A DNA stretch of 64,000 nucleotides from Tabrizicola caldifontis (GCF_004762095.1 NZ_SIJH01000014.1:1-64000), one strand, 5' to 3'; shown: positions 26,400-35,667, counted from the first letter of the stretch. Numbers and translations are program-made. The notes: generated from the letters alone by a model not told the origin.

Positions 26400-27336
26400 C
26401 TTCCTCGCTACCGGCCGCCGTGTGATCCGGCGTGAGGCCGAGGCGCTTGCTGCCCTGGCCGATGCGCTGGGGGAAAGCTTTTCCGCCGCCGTCGCCCTGC
26501 TGATGCAGGCGAAGGGGCGGGTGATCGTATCGGGCATGGGGAAGTCGGGCCATATCGCCCGCAAGATCGCGGCGACCTTTGCCAGCACCGGGACGCCCGC
26601 GCATTTCGTTCACCCCGCCGAGGCGAGCCATGGCGACCTGGGCATGGTGGCACGGGGCGACGTTCTGATCGTGCTGTCGAACTCCGGCGAGACGCCGGAA
26701 CTGGCCGACATCCTGTCCCATGCCAAGCGGTTCGGAATCCCGCTGATCGGGGTTGCGGGCCGCGAGGGATCGACCCTGCTGCGACAGGCGGATGTGGCGA
26801 TCCTGCTGCCGCAGGTGGCCGAGGCCTGCGCCACGGGGATCGTGCCGACCACCTCGACCACGATGACGCTGGCGTTGGGCGATGCACTGGCGATCGCACT
26901 GATGGAACATCGTGCCTTCACGGCAGACCATTTCCGCATGTTTCACCCCGGCGGCAAGCTGGGGGCGCGGCTTCTGCGGGTGCGCGACCTGATGCACACC
27001 GATCCACCGCTGGTTCCCGAAACCATGCCGATGGGCGAGACCCTGGTGGAAATCTCGCGCCGCGGTTTCGGCGTCGTGGGGGTGACGGATGCACATGGTC
27101 ACCTGACCGGCATCATCACCGATGGCGACCTGCGCCGGCACCTTGACGGGCTGCTGTCCCACCGGGCCGGAGAAGTGATGACGCGCGGCCCCCGCACCAT
27201 CGAGCCCGAAGCGCTGGCCGGCGAGGCGCTGGCCCTGATGAACGACCGCAAGATAACCTGCCTTCTGGTGACCGAAGGGCCCCGCGCGATCGGTATCCTG
27301 CATGTGCACGACTGCCTGCGCGCCGGGGTTGCCTAG
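26380..27336 (+). CDS. kdsD: D-arabinose 5-phosphate isomerase (KdsD/KpsF)
   Basis: A 318-residue protein: SIS domain (about 35-170, GMGKSGHIARKIAATFASTG and LSNSGETPEL) followed by two CBS domains (about 205-318). It interconverts ribulose-5-P and arabinose-5-P, the first step to Kdo for LPS. The start ATG 26380 has GGGAGG six bases upstream. It is followed by lptC-lptA-lptB, the usual gene order. KpsF (capsule form) cannot be excluded, but the lpt neighbours favour LPS. Confidence 0.92.
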   Translation: MISSSTDFLATGRRVIRREAEALAALADALGESFSAAVALLMQAKGRVIVSGMGKSGHIARKIAATFASTGTPAHFVHPAEASHGDLGMVARGDVLIVLSNSGETPELADILSHAKRFGIPLIGVAGREGSTLLRQADVAILLPQVAEACATGIVPTTSTTMTLALGDALAIALMEHRAFTADHFRMFHPGGKLGARLLRVRDLMHTDPPLVPETMPMGETLVEISRRGFGVVGVTDAHGHLTGIITDGDLRRHLDGLLSHRAGEVMTRGPRTIEPEALAGEALALMNDRKITCLLVTEGPRAIGILHVHDCLRAGVA

Positions 27337-27339
27337 GCC

Positions 27340-27942
27340 ATGGCGCGCGCCGATCCACATACGCGGATCGTGGGGTGGCTGAAGGTTGCCTTGCCGATCC
27401 TCGCCCTGGTGATCCTGGCCACGCTTTTCCTGGTTGCCGACCGGATCGACCCGGAGGACGCGCTTCCCTACGCAGAAGTCGATGTCGCAGAGCGCGCCCG
27501 CGAACCCCGGATGACGGCGCCCAGCTATGCAGGCACAACCTCTGATGGTGCTTCGCTGACGTTGACTGCCGAAGAGGCCAGGCCGGCAGCCGCAGGATCC
27601 CCGGCCTCTGCCAGGGGCGTGCGGCTGGACCTGTCCACGCCGGACGGCGCGACGACCGAATTGCGCGCGGCAACGGCGGTGGTCGATCAGGCGGCGCGGT
27701 TGCTGGTCCTGTCGGGGGGGGTCACGGTGACGACCGGAACCGGCTATCGGCTGGAGACGCCGGAAGTCGCGGCGCGGCTGGACCGGTCGGGGCTGGAAAG
27801 CCGGGGTGAAGTCAGCGCGACGGGTCCTCTGGGCGAAATCCGGGCCGACGGGATGCGGCTGGATCAGGACAACCGGACCCCCGGTGTCTATCTTCTGGTT
27901 TTCAATGGTGGCGTCCGGCTGGTATACCGTCCAGGGGGCTGA
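27340..27942 (+). CDS. lptC: LPS export protein LptC
   Basis: A 200-residue single-pass inner-membrane protein: membrane helix about 17-33 (LKVALPILALVILATLFLVA), then a periplasmic beta-jellyroll. It links the LptBFG transporter to the LptA bridge. Sequence is weakly conserved across the family; the call rests on the membrane anchor, the repeating beta pattern and position between kdsD and lptA. Confidence 0.85.
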   Translation: MARADPHTRIVGWLKVALPILALVILATLFLVADRIDPEDALPYAEVDVAERAREPRMTAPSYAGTTSDGASLTLTAEEARPAAAGSPASARGVRLDLSTPDGATTELRAATAVVDQAARLLVLSGGVTVTTGTGYRLETPEVAARLDRSGLESRGEVSATGPLGEIRADGMRLDQDNRTPGVYLLVFNGGVRLVYRPGG

Positions 27943-27961
27943 GGCCCGAGAGGTTGATGGA

Positions 27962-28450
27962 ATGACATTGAAGCATCTGGCATTGGCGGCAGTTCTGGCG
28001 TTCGGCACATTCCCCGCATTGGCGCAGCAGGCGAAGGTCGCCTTTGGCGAGCTGAACCAGGATACGACCCTTCCGGTCGAGGTTACGGCCGACCGGCTGG
28101 CGGTCAACAACGCAGACGGCACCGCCGTGTTCAGCGGAAATGTTCTTGTCACCCAGGGCGAGATGAAGCTTTCGGCCGCGGAAGTGCTGGTGAAGTACGC
28201 CCCCGACCAGAAGGCGATCGACCAGCTTGTCGCTACCGGCGGGGTGACGATAACCAACCTGGGCGATGCGGCCGAGGCGCAGGAAGCCGTCTATACCATC
28301 GACACCGGCGTGATCGTCCTGACAGGTAACGTGCTTCTGGCACAGGGGCCTTCGGCGATGACCGGGCAGAAGCTGACGATAAACCTGAAGGACGGGACGG
28401 GCATCATGGAAGGCCGCGTGACCACGACCTTCGTGCCGGGCGGCAATTGA
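27962..28450 (+). CDS. lptA: LPS transport periplasmic protein LptA
   Basis: A 162-residue periplasmic protein. Signal peptide 1-21 (cut after ALAQ). The OstA-type beta-jellyroll has repeated VTADRLAVNNADGTAVFSGN and YTIDTGVIVLTGNVLLAQG units. It forms the bridge carrying LPS across the periplasm. It overlaps lptB by one base (TGATG). Confidence 0.92.
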   Translation: MTLKHLALAAVLAFGTFPALAQQAKVAFGELNQDTTLPVEVTADRLAVNNADGTAVFSGNVLVTQGEMKLSAAEVLVKYAPDQKAIDQLVATGGVTITNLGDAAEAQEAVYTIDTGVIVLTGNVLLAQGPSAMTGQKLTINLKDGTGIMEGRVTTTFVPGGN

Positions 28451-29211
28451 TGGCGGTCAAGCCGGATCTGACGGTCAGGCCGGGCGAGGCCGGGTTGCAG
28501 ATCCGCAGCCTGCGCAAAAGCTACAGAAAGCGCCCGGTGATCCGCGATGTCAGCATGGATTTGCGGCGCGGCGAGGTGGTTGCCCTGCTGGGGCCGAACG
28601 GATCGGGCAAGACGACCTGCTTTTACGCCATAGCCGGGCTGGTCATGCCAGAGGGCGGCCAGGTGCTGATCGACGGCAAGGATGTGACAGGGCTGCCGAT
28701 GTATCGCCGCGCCCGGCTGGGGATCGGCTATCTGCCGCAGGAGGTCAGCATTTTCCGTGGCCTCAACGTCGAGGACAATATCCTGGCCGTGCTGGAAATT
28801 GCCGAGCCCGACCGCCACAAGCGGCGCGAACGGCTGGAGGAGCTTCTGTCGGAATTCTCGATTACCCACCTGCGCCGCACGCCGGCGCTGGCGCTGTCGG
28901 GTGGGGAACGCCGAAGGGTGGAAATCGCCCGCTGTCTGGCGGCCAGTCCGAAGTATCTGCTGCTGGACGAACCTTTCGCCGGGGTTGACCCGATCGCCGT
29001 GGGGGAAATCCGTCATCTGGTGCATGACCTGAAAGCGCGCGGCATCGGCGTTCTGATCACCGATCACAACGTCCGCGAGACGCTGGAGATCGTCGATCGC
29101 GCCTATATCCTGCATGATGGCAAGGTGCTGATGAGCGGCACCACGGATGAAGTCGTGCGCGATGAAACCGTGCGTCGCGTCTACCTGGGCGAGAACTTCC
29201 GTATCATCTGA
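28450..29211 (+). CDS. lptB: LPS export ABC ATPase LptB
   Basis: A 253-residue ATPase: Walker A GPNGSGKTT (48-56), signature LSGGERRRVEIAR, Walker B LLLDEPFAGVDP and the LptB hallmark LITDHNVRETL. It powers LPS extraction with LptFG, which are encoded elsewhere. ATG 28450 overlaps the lptA stop; TTG 28447 is less likely. Confidence 0.96.
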   Translation: MAVKPDLTVRPGEAGLQIRSLRKSYRKRPVIRDVSMDLRRGEVVALLGPNGSGKTTCFYAIAGLVMPEGGQVLIDGKDVTGLPMYRRARLGIGYLPQEVSIFRGLNVEDNILAVLEIAEPDRHKRRERLEELLSEFSITHLRRTPALALSGGERRRVEIARCLAASPKYLLLDEPFAGVDPIAVGEIRHLVHDLKARGIGVLITDHNVRETLEIVDRAYILHDGKVLMSGTTDEVVRDETVRRVYLGENFRII

Positions 29212-29240
29212 AGGCGCGGCGCCGTCGTCCATCGACTCGG

Positions 29241-29270
29241 TTGACAAGGGGCGCGGGCGTGACGCCAAAT
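29241..29270 (+). promoter_or_regulatory. hpf: Possible promoter for hpf
   Basis: TTGACA (29241-29246) is a perfect -35 box in the 222-base gap between lptB and hpf; the -10 position offers only CCAAAT (29265-29270, spacing 18). The rest of the gap (29271-29433) shows no clear terminator or gene, and ends with AAGGAGAGGCC before the hpf start. Confidence 0.3.
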
Positions 29271-29433
29271 GCCTGTGATGCGTGCGTTACAAACCCCCAG
29301 CTTCAGCCGCTTTTCCGCGCCGAATCCGGTCGGCGGGGCTTGCATGACGCAACGTTCCAACCAACATCGGAACAAGGGTCCGGACGGCCCGGAATGACCC
29401 GGCCCGCGCCGGTAGCATGCGAAAGGAGAGGCC

Positions 29434-30009
29434 ATGCGCTATCAGATCAGTGGGAAACAGATCGACGTCGGTGAGGCCCTTCAGACCCATGTGAAGGCTG
29501 AAATGGGCGAACTGGTTGAGAAATATGCCCAGCGCCCGACCGAATGCATCGTGGTGTTTTCCCGTTCCGCGCATGAATACGTCTGCGAGGCAACGATCCA
29601 CCTGTCTACGGGCCTGAATGCGCAGGCCAAGGGCCATGCGACAGAAATCTACGCGGCCTTCGAATCGTGCCGCGAAAAGATGGACAAGCAGTTGCGCCGC
29701 TACAAGCGCCGCATCCGCAACCACCACAGCCATCGCGCGACCCCGGTTGAATTCGCCGGGGCGGCCTCGTATATCCTCGCCGCACCAGAGGATGCCGAGG
29801 ATGCAGAGCCCGAAACGCTCCAGCCCATCGTCATCGCCGAGATGGAGACGAAGATCCCTTCGATCACCGTCGGCGAAGCCGTGATGCAGATGGAGCTGGC
29901 GGGGCAGCGCATGCTGGTTTTCCGCAACGAAGGCCATGGGGGCGTGAACGTGGTGTATCGCCGGGATGACGGCAACATCGGCTGGATCGATCCCCGCAAC
30001 AGCAAGTAA
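29434..30009 (+). CDS. hpf: Ribosome hibernation promoting factor, long form
   Basis: A 191-residue protein. N-terminal HPF/RaiA ribosome-binding domain (1-105; start MRYQISGKQIDVGEALQTHV, helix with KMDKQLRRYKRRIRNHH). An acidic linker (about 113-128) leads to the C-terminal dimerisation domain (about 133-185, ITVGEAVMQMELAGQRMLVF). The long form drives 100S ribosome dimers in stationary phase. A strong ribosome site precedes the ATG. In many relatives rpoN sits between lptB and hpf; here it is absent. Confidence 0.95.
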   Translation: MRYQISGKQIDVGEALQTHVKAEMGELVEKYAQRPTECIVVFSRSAHEYVCEATIHLSTGLNAQAKGHATEIYAAFESCREKMDKQLRRYKRRIRNHHSHRATPVEFAGAASYILAAPEDAEDAEPETLQPIVIAEMETKIPSITVGEAVMQMELAGQRMLVFRNEGHGGVNVVYRRDDGNIGWIDPRNSK

Positions 30010-30044
30010 AGGTGCGCCCCCTGGCGCAGGAACATCGCCCGCTC

Positions 30045-30509
30045 ATGGAACTTTCCAAACTGCTTACCCCCGCCGCCGTCCGCGTTGTCGGGCAATTCAC
30101 ATCGAAGAAGCGGCTGTTCCAGGAACTGGGCGAAATCGCGGCGCAGGTCTACGGGCTGTCGGCGGCGCAGGCCATCGACGGCTTGCAGGAACGCGAGACG
30201 CTGGGGCCCACCGGCGTGGGCCACGGCGTCGCCTTGCCGCATGCCCGGCTGGAGGATCTGAAAAGCATCGTCGGGGTCTTCGTCCGGCTGGAAAAGCCGC
30301 TGGACTATGACAGCGTGGACCGTCAGCCGGTCGATCTGGTCTTTGCCCTGTTTGCGCCGAAGGATTCGGGGGTGGATCACCTGAAGGCGCTGGCGCTGGT
30401 CAGCCGCACGATGCGGGATGCCGGAATCGTTGCGAAACTGCGGGCCAATACCGACCCGGCCAAGCTGCACGCGATCCTGACCGAAAGCCGCGCCCCTCAG
30501 GCGGCCTGA
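30045..30509 (+). CDS. ptsN: PTS IIA-like nitrogen regulatory protein PtsN (EIIA-Ntr)
   Basis: A 154-residue EIIA protein. The phosphorylated His is residue 66 in GHGVALPHARL. It takes phosphate from EI-Ntr/NPr and acts as a regulator of K+ transport and stress responses in proteobacteria. The start MELSKLLTP matches the family; an upstream GTG at 30012 is less likely. It is 35 bases after hpf, the common hpf-ptsN pair. Confidence 0.94.
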   Translation: MELSKLLTPAAVRVVGQFTSKKRLFQELGEIAAQVYGLSAAQAIDGLQERETLGPTGVGHGVALPHARLEDLKSIVGVFVRLEKPLDYDSVDRQPVDLVFALFAPKDSGVDHLKALALVSRTMRDAGIVAKLRANTDPAKLHAILTESRAPQAA

Positions 30510-30515
30510 GGCGGG

Positions 30516-31916
30516 TCAGCGCCGCCAGCGCCCAAAGCCGAAGCCCACATAGTCGCGCCCGTAGGCCGCCTCGGCCGCCTCTTCCAGGCTATCGTCGTGT
30601 ATTGCGGCCAGCGCCTCGGCGGCGGCGTCGGGGCCGGGGGGCGGCGCCGTTGCAAGGCCGATCTCGTTGCACAGGAAGGCCAACCCTTCCGCCAGGCGAT
30701 CCTCGCGGATCACCAGGTCGGGCGGATGGAAGGCGGAAAAGCCTTGCACGATCGCCGTCTGGCTTGCCCAGTTCGGATCGACGCGCTGCCCGGTCTGGCC
30801 AGAGGTTGCCAGACGGCAATAGTGCAGGAAGATGCGGAATGCCTCGCGCTCGGCCGCGGCATCGGGAAAGGGCTGGCCCGGTTCGGGCAGCCTGGCCTTG
30901 TAGGCACGGATCAGGATGCGGCGGTGGTCGGCCAGCTGGCCCGAGGCGATCCTTTCTCGGAAGGCCACATGGGCGCGCAGCAGCGGATGGCGCACCACGG
31001 TAAAGGTGCGATGGCCGGCATGGGCGCGCTTCCATTGGCGCAAGGTCTTTTGGTCGAACCCTTCGCGAAGTCCGCCGAAGCCTGAAAGCCAGTTACGCAG
31101 GGCAGCGTCGGGGCCTGACCGGACCGGAAAGAACAACAGTGGCGCTTCGCCGGCCGCCACTGCGGTGGGCACCGCGGCAGGGCGCCGGGGCTCGAACACG
31201 GGGCTGCGCGACATGGCGAACAGGTCGGCGCGGGCCAGCGCCGGGGCCAGCGCCTCGGGATTTTCCAGCCTGGATTCCAGCGGTTCGGGGTTCTGCTTCT
31301 TCAGCGTGTCATCGACCGCCTTCAGCCGCCCCTCGACCCCCAGAAAGGCGGCGAGCCCGTTCAGAACCTCGACCGAGGCCAGGTCTTCGTAATCCAGGAT
31401 GAAGGCCGTCTGCCCCGTAGTCTGCAGCCTGCGCAGAACCCGCAGATGGAAATCCTGCGCCGTGGCCAGGTGTTCGGCGAAGCCGTCGGGATCGAACCGG
31501 ACCGTGGTGGATTTCAGGCGCCTGGCATCAGTCAGTTTCCATTGCCCCGTGGATCGCGCGGCCAGCAGGCTTACATAGCTTTCAACGGGATTGCGCGTCA
31601 GGATGATCTTGGCGCAGGTCACATCGTCCAGCACCAGGTCAAGGACACGGGGATCGTGGTCGTGAAAGAAGCGGAAGCCGGCAATCCCCCTGGTTTCCGA
31701 CCGGAGCCGGCGCAGCAGCGGCATCGGGTTCGCTTCGCGTTCGGCCAGGGTGACCCCGAACAGTTCGGTCGTGTCCTTCTTGCCGATGAAATGCGGGTTG
31801 AAGACCTCGCCGTAGCTTGTGACACCAGGCAACGCATTCAGGTTCGCCTCGAGGAAGTTCGAGCCTGTCCGCATCCCCGCAAGAATGACGAAACTGTTGA
31901 AGCCGACTGCAGCCAT
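30516..31916 (-). CDS. Sulfotransferase-like protein, possibly two-domain
   Basis: A 466-residue protein. N-terminal sulfotransferase domain: PAPS 5'-phosphate loop ILAGMRTGSNFLE (11-23) and 3'-phosphate motif ILTRNPVESYVSLL (105-118; Arg 108, Ser 113), like NodH/Stf0 enzymes. The C-terminal half has a second segment like a sulfotransferase 3'-phosphate site, FTVVRHPLLRAHVAF (305-319), but its 5' loop (FFPVRSGPDA) is weak. It is last in a minus-strand operon after galU and three glycosyltransferase genes, so it probably sulfates the glycan they build. Acceptor unknown. Confidence 0.75.
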   Translation of the reverse strand: MAAVGFNSFVILAGMRTGSNFLEANLNALPGVTSYGEVFNPHFIGKKDTTELFGVTLAEREANPMPLLRRLRSETRGIAGFRFFHDHDPRVLDLVLDDVTCAKIILTRNPVESYVSLLAARSTGQWKLTDARRLKSTTVRFDPDGFAEHLATAQDFHLRVLRRLQTTGQTAFILDYEDLASVEVLNGLAAFLGVEGRLKAVDDTLKKQNPEPLESRLENPEALAPALARADLFAMSRSPVFEPRRPAAVPTAVAAGEAPLLFFPVRSGPDAALRNWLSGFGGLREGFDQKTLRQWKRAHAGHRTFTVVRHPLLRAHVAFRERIASGQLADHRRILIRAYKARLPEPGQPFPDAAAEREAFRIFLHYCRLATSGQTGQRVDPNWASQTAIVQGFSAFHPPDLVIREDRLAEGLAFLCNEIGLATAPPPGPDAAAEALAAIHDDSLEEAAEAAYGRDYVGFGFGRWRR

Positions 31917-31920
31917 CGGG

Positions 31921-33612
31921 TTACCGCACCACCCGCAGCCTGGCAGTGGGCAGCGTTTCGGGCGCCGTGTCGAGGCTTGCGTCGATATCACCGATCAGCA
32001 CGGGAAGCATGCCCTGGTTGCGCAGATCCTGCACGAAATCGCCGAAACCGCGCAGCGGTACCAGCTGCGGCAGGTCGGTAACACGGTGGCTGCTGCGCGG
32101 GTTCAGGTCATCCAGAAGCTGCTGCAAGGGTTCCGCCGGGTTTTCCAGAAACTCGGCCAGGGTCCAGCGCCGAACCTGCGCCTTCGTCCAGGGAGACTCG
32201 AGTCTTGCGATCAGGTCGGCCTCGATCTTCTGCATCCGGGCAGCCAGCGGGCGGACTTCAGCCACGCTCATGCCCGATCGCCAGAGCGGCACGGCAAAGG
32301 CGCCCGACACGATGAAGACCCGCGCCTGCGGATCCTCGGCGATGAACCAGACAATGTCCTGTACGTCGCCGGGACCGAACTGGAAGCACTGGGTTTCGCC
32401 CCTGGTGTTCCAGATCAGGTTCGTCAGGAAGCTTTGCGGATTGTAGTCGCGCAGCGTCGCGCTGTCGGAAAGGCCACCCTTGAACACGGTTTCGCCGCCC
32501 GCAAACTGCACCCGCTCGGGGTCGAAAAGATGGCCGTGGACCCGCGCGCCTGCGGCCCGGGTCAGCCAGGGCCGGAAGTCCGTGAACAATTCGTCGAACC
32601 CTGCAAGCACCCCATAGGGTCCGGCCGAACACTTCGCCCCCCGGCCCCATGTGGGGAAGCGGCTTTGCATGAACAGCCCCTGCCGCCCCCGGGTGCGCCG
32701 TTCAACCGCTTTGGCGAACAGCCGGTCGATCTTGCCGGGGTTCGGGGCCGGACGGTTCTGGTCGTCCTCGCCAAGGAAGGTGCGATACAGCAGATCTGCC
32801 TGCGGCCAGATCTTGCGCGCGACGAAGGCCGGGGACTGCCGCAGAAGGTGCAGATGATCGTCATAGAACACATGCGGTCGCCCTTGGAAATCGAACTTCG
32901 CCAGCGTAAGCGACCGGCTTTCGATCCGCGTCGATACCCGCCGCACGAGGGTCTGGAAATAGCTTTCGTCGGGAATCCAGACGCGGCGGAAATACCGGTC
33001 GTGGCGTGGGCGGTCAGGATGCGTGAGGATCGCTTCCAGCGAACGGCGCGTCAGGCACCACCACTGGCTGCCAAGGTGGGGCACGATCCCCTCGGGTATG
33101 CGGCGCTGAATGCGCAGTCGGCGCTGCAGCCGGACATAGGCGTCGAAGAGACGCCGCTGCTTCTTCCACGAAAAGGGAAAGTGCAGGGTGAAGCGTTCCT
33201 TGTTCAGGCCGCCGACGGTCCAGCCGACATCGGCGGTAGTCACGCTTTCGATGAAATCGGTGTCGGGGTGGGCGGCAAGATGCGCCTTAAGGTCTGCCAC
33301 CGGCCGGATCGGCAGGCAGGATCCCGAGGCAAGGAAGACATGCGAAACGTCCGGGAATTGCTCAAGCATCCGGGTCGCGGCCAGAATCGTGGCCTGGACA
33401 AGGCCGAAGGTGCCCCATTCACAGGCCACCCGCGGTGAAAAGAGGACGTCGGGCAGATCGGCCAGCCCTGCCTTCATGGCATCAAGGTCGGTTTGCGGCA
33501 CCCTGCTGTCCACGTGAATGACGACCGGGCAGCCATTTTCTGCCCAGTGCCGCGCCACCTGTGCTGCGCGGTTCAGCGCCGTGTGACAGAGCATGACGAC
33601 GCCAAGGCTCAT
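31921..33612 (-). CDS. Core-2/I-branching (GT14-like) glycosyltransferase with C-terminal extension
   Basis: A 563-residue protein. Residues 1-260 match the beta-1,6-N-acetylglucosaminyltransferase family: VVMLCHTALNRAAQVARHW at the start, VFLASGSCLPIRP, GSQWWCLTRRSLEAIL and IPDESYFQTLV. Residues about 290-563 fit the extension (DUF5928-like) found with this domain in Rhodobacteraceae. ATGA overlap with the upstream glycosyltransferase gene. It probably adds a branch GlcNAc to a surface glycan; the acceptor is unknown. Confidence 0.78.
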   Translation of the reverse strand: MSLGVVMLCHTALNRAAQVARHWAENGCPVVIHVDSRVPQTDLDAMKAGLADLPDVLFSPRVACEWGTFGLVQATILAATRMLEQFPDVSHVFLASGSCLPIRPVADLKAHLAAHPDTDFIESVTTADVGWTVGGLNKERFTLHFPFSWKKQRRLFDAYVRLQRRLRIQRRIPEGIVPHLGSQWWCLTRRSLEAILTHPDRPRHDRYFRRVWIPDESYFQTLVRRVSTRIESRSLTLAKFDFQGRPHVFYDDHLHLLRQSPAFVARKIWPQADLLYRTFLGEDDQNRPAPNPGKIDRLFAKAVERRTRGRQGLFMQSRFPTWGRGAKCSAGPYGVLAGFDELFTDFRPWLTRAAGARVHGHLFDPERVQFAGGETVFKGGLSDSATLRDYNPQSFLTNLIWNTRGETQCFQFGPGDVQDIVWFIAEDPQARVFIVSGAFAVPLWRSGMSVAEVRPLAARMQKIEADLIARLESPWTKAQVRRWTLAEFLENPAEPLQQLLDDLNPRSSHRVTDLPQLVPLRGFGDFVQDLRNQGMLPVLIGDIDASLDTAPETLPTARLRVVR

Positions 33613-34646
33613 GCCCAGTTCCCCTTCGACATCAGCCCCAGGATCTCGAGCTGCCGCCAGTTGATATACTTCTCGCTCCATGTGCACCACAGGTCGCGTT
33701 CCCGGGCGAGGCCATCCCGATAGGCGCGATATTCGTGGCTGTCGGCATAATGCTGGCCACGTTTCATCTCTTCCTCGGCCTTGGCGGCGAAGGTGTCGAG
33801 GAATTTTGCATGCAGAAGGCAACCCGATGGCTTTTCGCCCCCGTCCTGCTCGTAGGTCAGGTTCAGGCCGCGTGGCAGCAGCATATGCGTCGAACTGATG
33901 TAGGCATAGGAGCGGTGCCATTTCACCAGAGGGATCTTGTTCATCGCCGGGGCCTGCCTCGGCTGCGATGCGAAGAACAGCCTTGCCCTGGGACCACCCT
34001 GAATCCAGAGGTTGTGATAGTGCCAGTTGCGGCTGATCGTGTAGTTGCCGCTGTCGAAATACTGGGCGATTTCAAAGGGGCTCTGTCCTTCGCGGTAGGG
34101 CTGCTCATGCATCGCGCCCTTGGGATACATGTCCAGCAGCATGGCCGAGAAGGTTCTTGTTCCGCTGCTGTCCAGCCAGTCCGTCAGGGCGCGCAGCGGT
34201 CGGGTCTCGCAATAGGGATAGACCAGGAATTCGTCGACATCGACTGTCAGGCACCAGCGCCCGGCACCATGCCGGCGCAGCAGGTGCATGATCCAGTCCA
34301 TGCCGAACCGCGACTGCTTGTAGCCCGCTTCGGCAGACCACAGCGAAACATCCGGTTGCTGTGCCAGATATTCGTGTGTGCCGTCATCGGACGCGTTGTC
34401 CACGACCAGGAAGTGATCGATGCCCAGCCTGCGGTAGTAGTCCAGAAAATAGGGCAGGCGGATGCGTTCGTTTCGCATGGTCGAGAACAGCAGGATCGGC
34501 TGATCGCGCAGCCGATCCATCCGGTTCGTGACCGGCCGCAACTGCCGGCGTTTCAGGAAGGCCCGCCAGAGAAGCCGTTTCCGCTGCAGCCGCAGGCGAT
34601 AGATCGACAGCGGGTTCACCGCGATTGCCTCATACCCAACCACCAC
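33609..34646 (-). CDS. Family 2 glycosyltransferase, paralogue of the next gene upstream
   Basis: A 345-residue GT2-type enzyme: MRNERIRLPYFLDYYRRLG, VDNASDDGT (nucleotide site) and the acidic metal motif TVDVDEFLVYP. Long blocks are shared with 34630-35667, including RFGMDW and FFASQPR.AP..NKIPLV.WH, and both are 345 residues, so they are tandem duplicates. It starts with GTG inside the 3' end of the upstream gene (17-base overlap) and overlaps the next by ATGA. Sugar specificity unknown. Confidence 0.85.
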   Translation of the reverse strand: MVVGYEAIAVNPLSIYRLRLQRKRLLWRAFLKRRQLRPVTNRMDRLRDQPILLFSTMRNERIRLPYFLDYYRRLGIDHFLVVDNASDDGTHEYLAQQPDVSLWSAEAGYKQSRFGMDWIMHLLRRHGAGRWCLTVDVDEFLVYPYCETRPLRALTDWLDSSGTRTFSAMLLDMYPKGAMHEQPYREGQSPFEIAQYFDSGNYTISRNWHYHNLWIQGGPRARLFFASQPRQAPAMNKIPLVKWHRSYAYISSTHMLLPRGLNLTYEQDGGEKPSGCLLHAKFLDTFAAKAEEEMKRGQHYADSHEYRAYRDGLARERDLWCTWSEKYINWRQLEILGLMSKGNWA

Positions 34647-35667
34647 GCGAGATGAGACCCAGGGCCTCCAGCTGGCGCCAGCCGGTCAAACGGGTCGAGG
34701 CAGCGCAGCGCAGCACCGGATCGGCAGTCAACCGATCATAGTAGCTGGCATATTGCGCACCGTCGGCAAAATGCTCTGCCCGGACCTTTTCCTCGGCGGC
34801 CCGTTCGATGATGCCGGGAAGGAACTTGGTGTGCAACAGGGCACCGGAGGTCAGCATCCCGCCATCCGTCGCATAGACCCGGTTCAACCGCGGCGGCAGA
34901 AGCGCGTGGGTCGAATTCACGTAGGCATAGCGCCAGTGCCATCTGACCAGCGGGATCTTGTTCAGGGTTGGCGCGCGGCGCGGCTGCGAGGCGAAGAAGA
35001 CCCGCGCCCTTGCCCCCCCCTGGATCCAGAGATTGCCCATTCTCGGCTGGACCTGGACCTGATAGTTGCCGCTGTCGAACCATCTCAGGATGCCCAGCGG
35101 ATCGTCGCCCGGCGCATAGGTGCCCTCGGACACGCGTCCAGCAGGATACAGGTCGATTGTCAGGGCCCCCAGGGCGACTTGTCCCTGCCGATCAAGCCAG
35201 TCGGTCAGTGCGGCAAGGCAGCGGGTCTGCCAGTGGGGATAGACAAGCAGCTCGTCGGCATCCAGTGTCAGGCACCAATGCCCATGGCCATATCGCATCA
35301 GAAGCCAGTTCACCCAGTCCATGCCGAAACGGGCAGACTTGTAGCTGCCTTCCGTCCGCCACAGTGACACATCCGGTCTTGCGGCAAGAAGATCGGCCGT
35401 CCCGTCGGTACTGGCGTTGTCGATGATCAGGAAGTGGCGCACCCCCAGATTGCGGTGATGGTCCAGCATGAAGGGCAGGCGCGCGTCTTCGTTGCGCACG
35501 CACATGAAGCCCAGAATGTCACCCGGCGCGATCCTGTCGGTGCGATCGGCCACCGCGACCAGCTGACGCCGCCGGTGCAGCGCGCGGCCCAGAAGCCAGC
35601 GCCGGCGCATCCGCAGACGATAGGCATGCCACAGACCTTTGGCGCCGGACTGGGGCCGATCCGGCAT
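34630..35667 (-). CDS. Family 2 glycosyltransferase, first of a tandem pair
   Basis: A 345-residue GT2-type enzyme with CVRNEDARLPFMLDHHRNLG, IDNASTDGT and the acidic motif TLDADELLVYP. Paralogous to 33609-34646 over nearly its whole length. ATG 35667 (GGGG just upstream) is chosen over TTG 35703 because it makes the two paralogues equal in length and homology begins just after it. It follows galU by 40 bases and is probably in one operon with it. Sugar specificity unknown. Confidence 0.85.
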   Translation of the reverse strand: MPDRPQSGAKGLWHAYRLRMRRRWLLGRALHRRRQLVAVADRTDRIAPGDILGFMCVRNEDARLPFMLDHHRNLGVRHFLIIDNASTDGTADLLAARPDVSLWRTEGSYKSARFGMDWVNWLLMRYGHGHWCLTLDADELLVYPHWQTRCLAALTDWLDRQGQVALGALTIDLYPAGRVSEGTYAPGDDPLGILRWFDSGNYQVQVQPRMGNLWIQGGARARVFFASQPRRAPTLNKIPLVRWHWRYAYVNSTHALLPPRLNRVYATDGGMLTSGALLHTKFLPGIIERAAEEKVRAEHFADGAQYASYYDRLTADPVLRCAASTRLTGWRQLEALGLISRGGWV

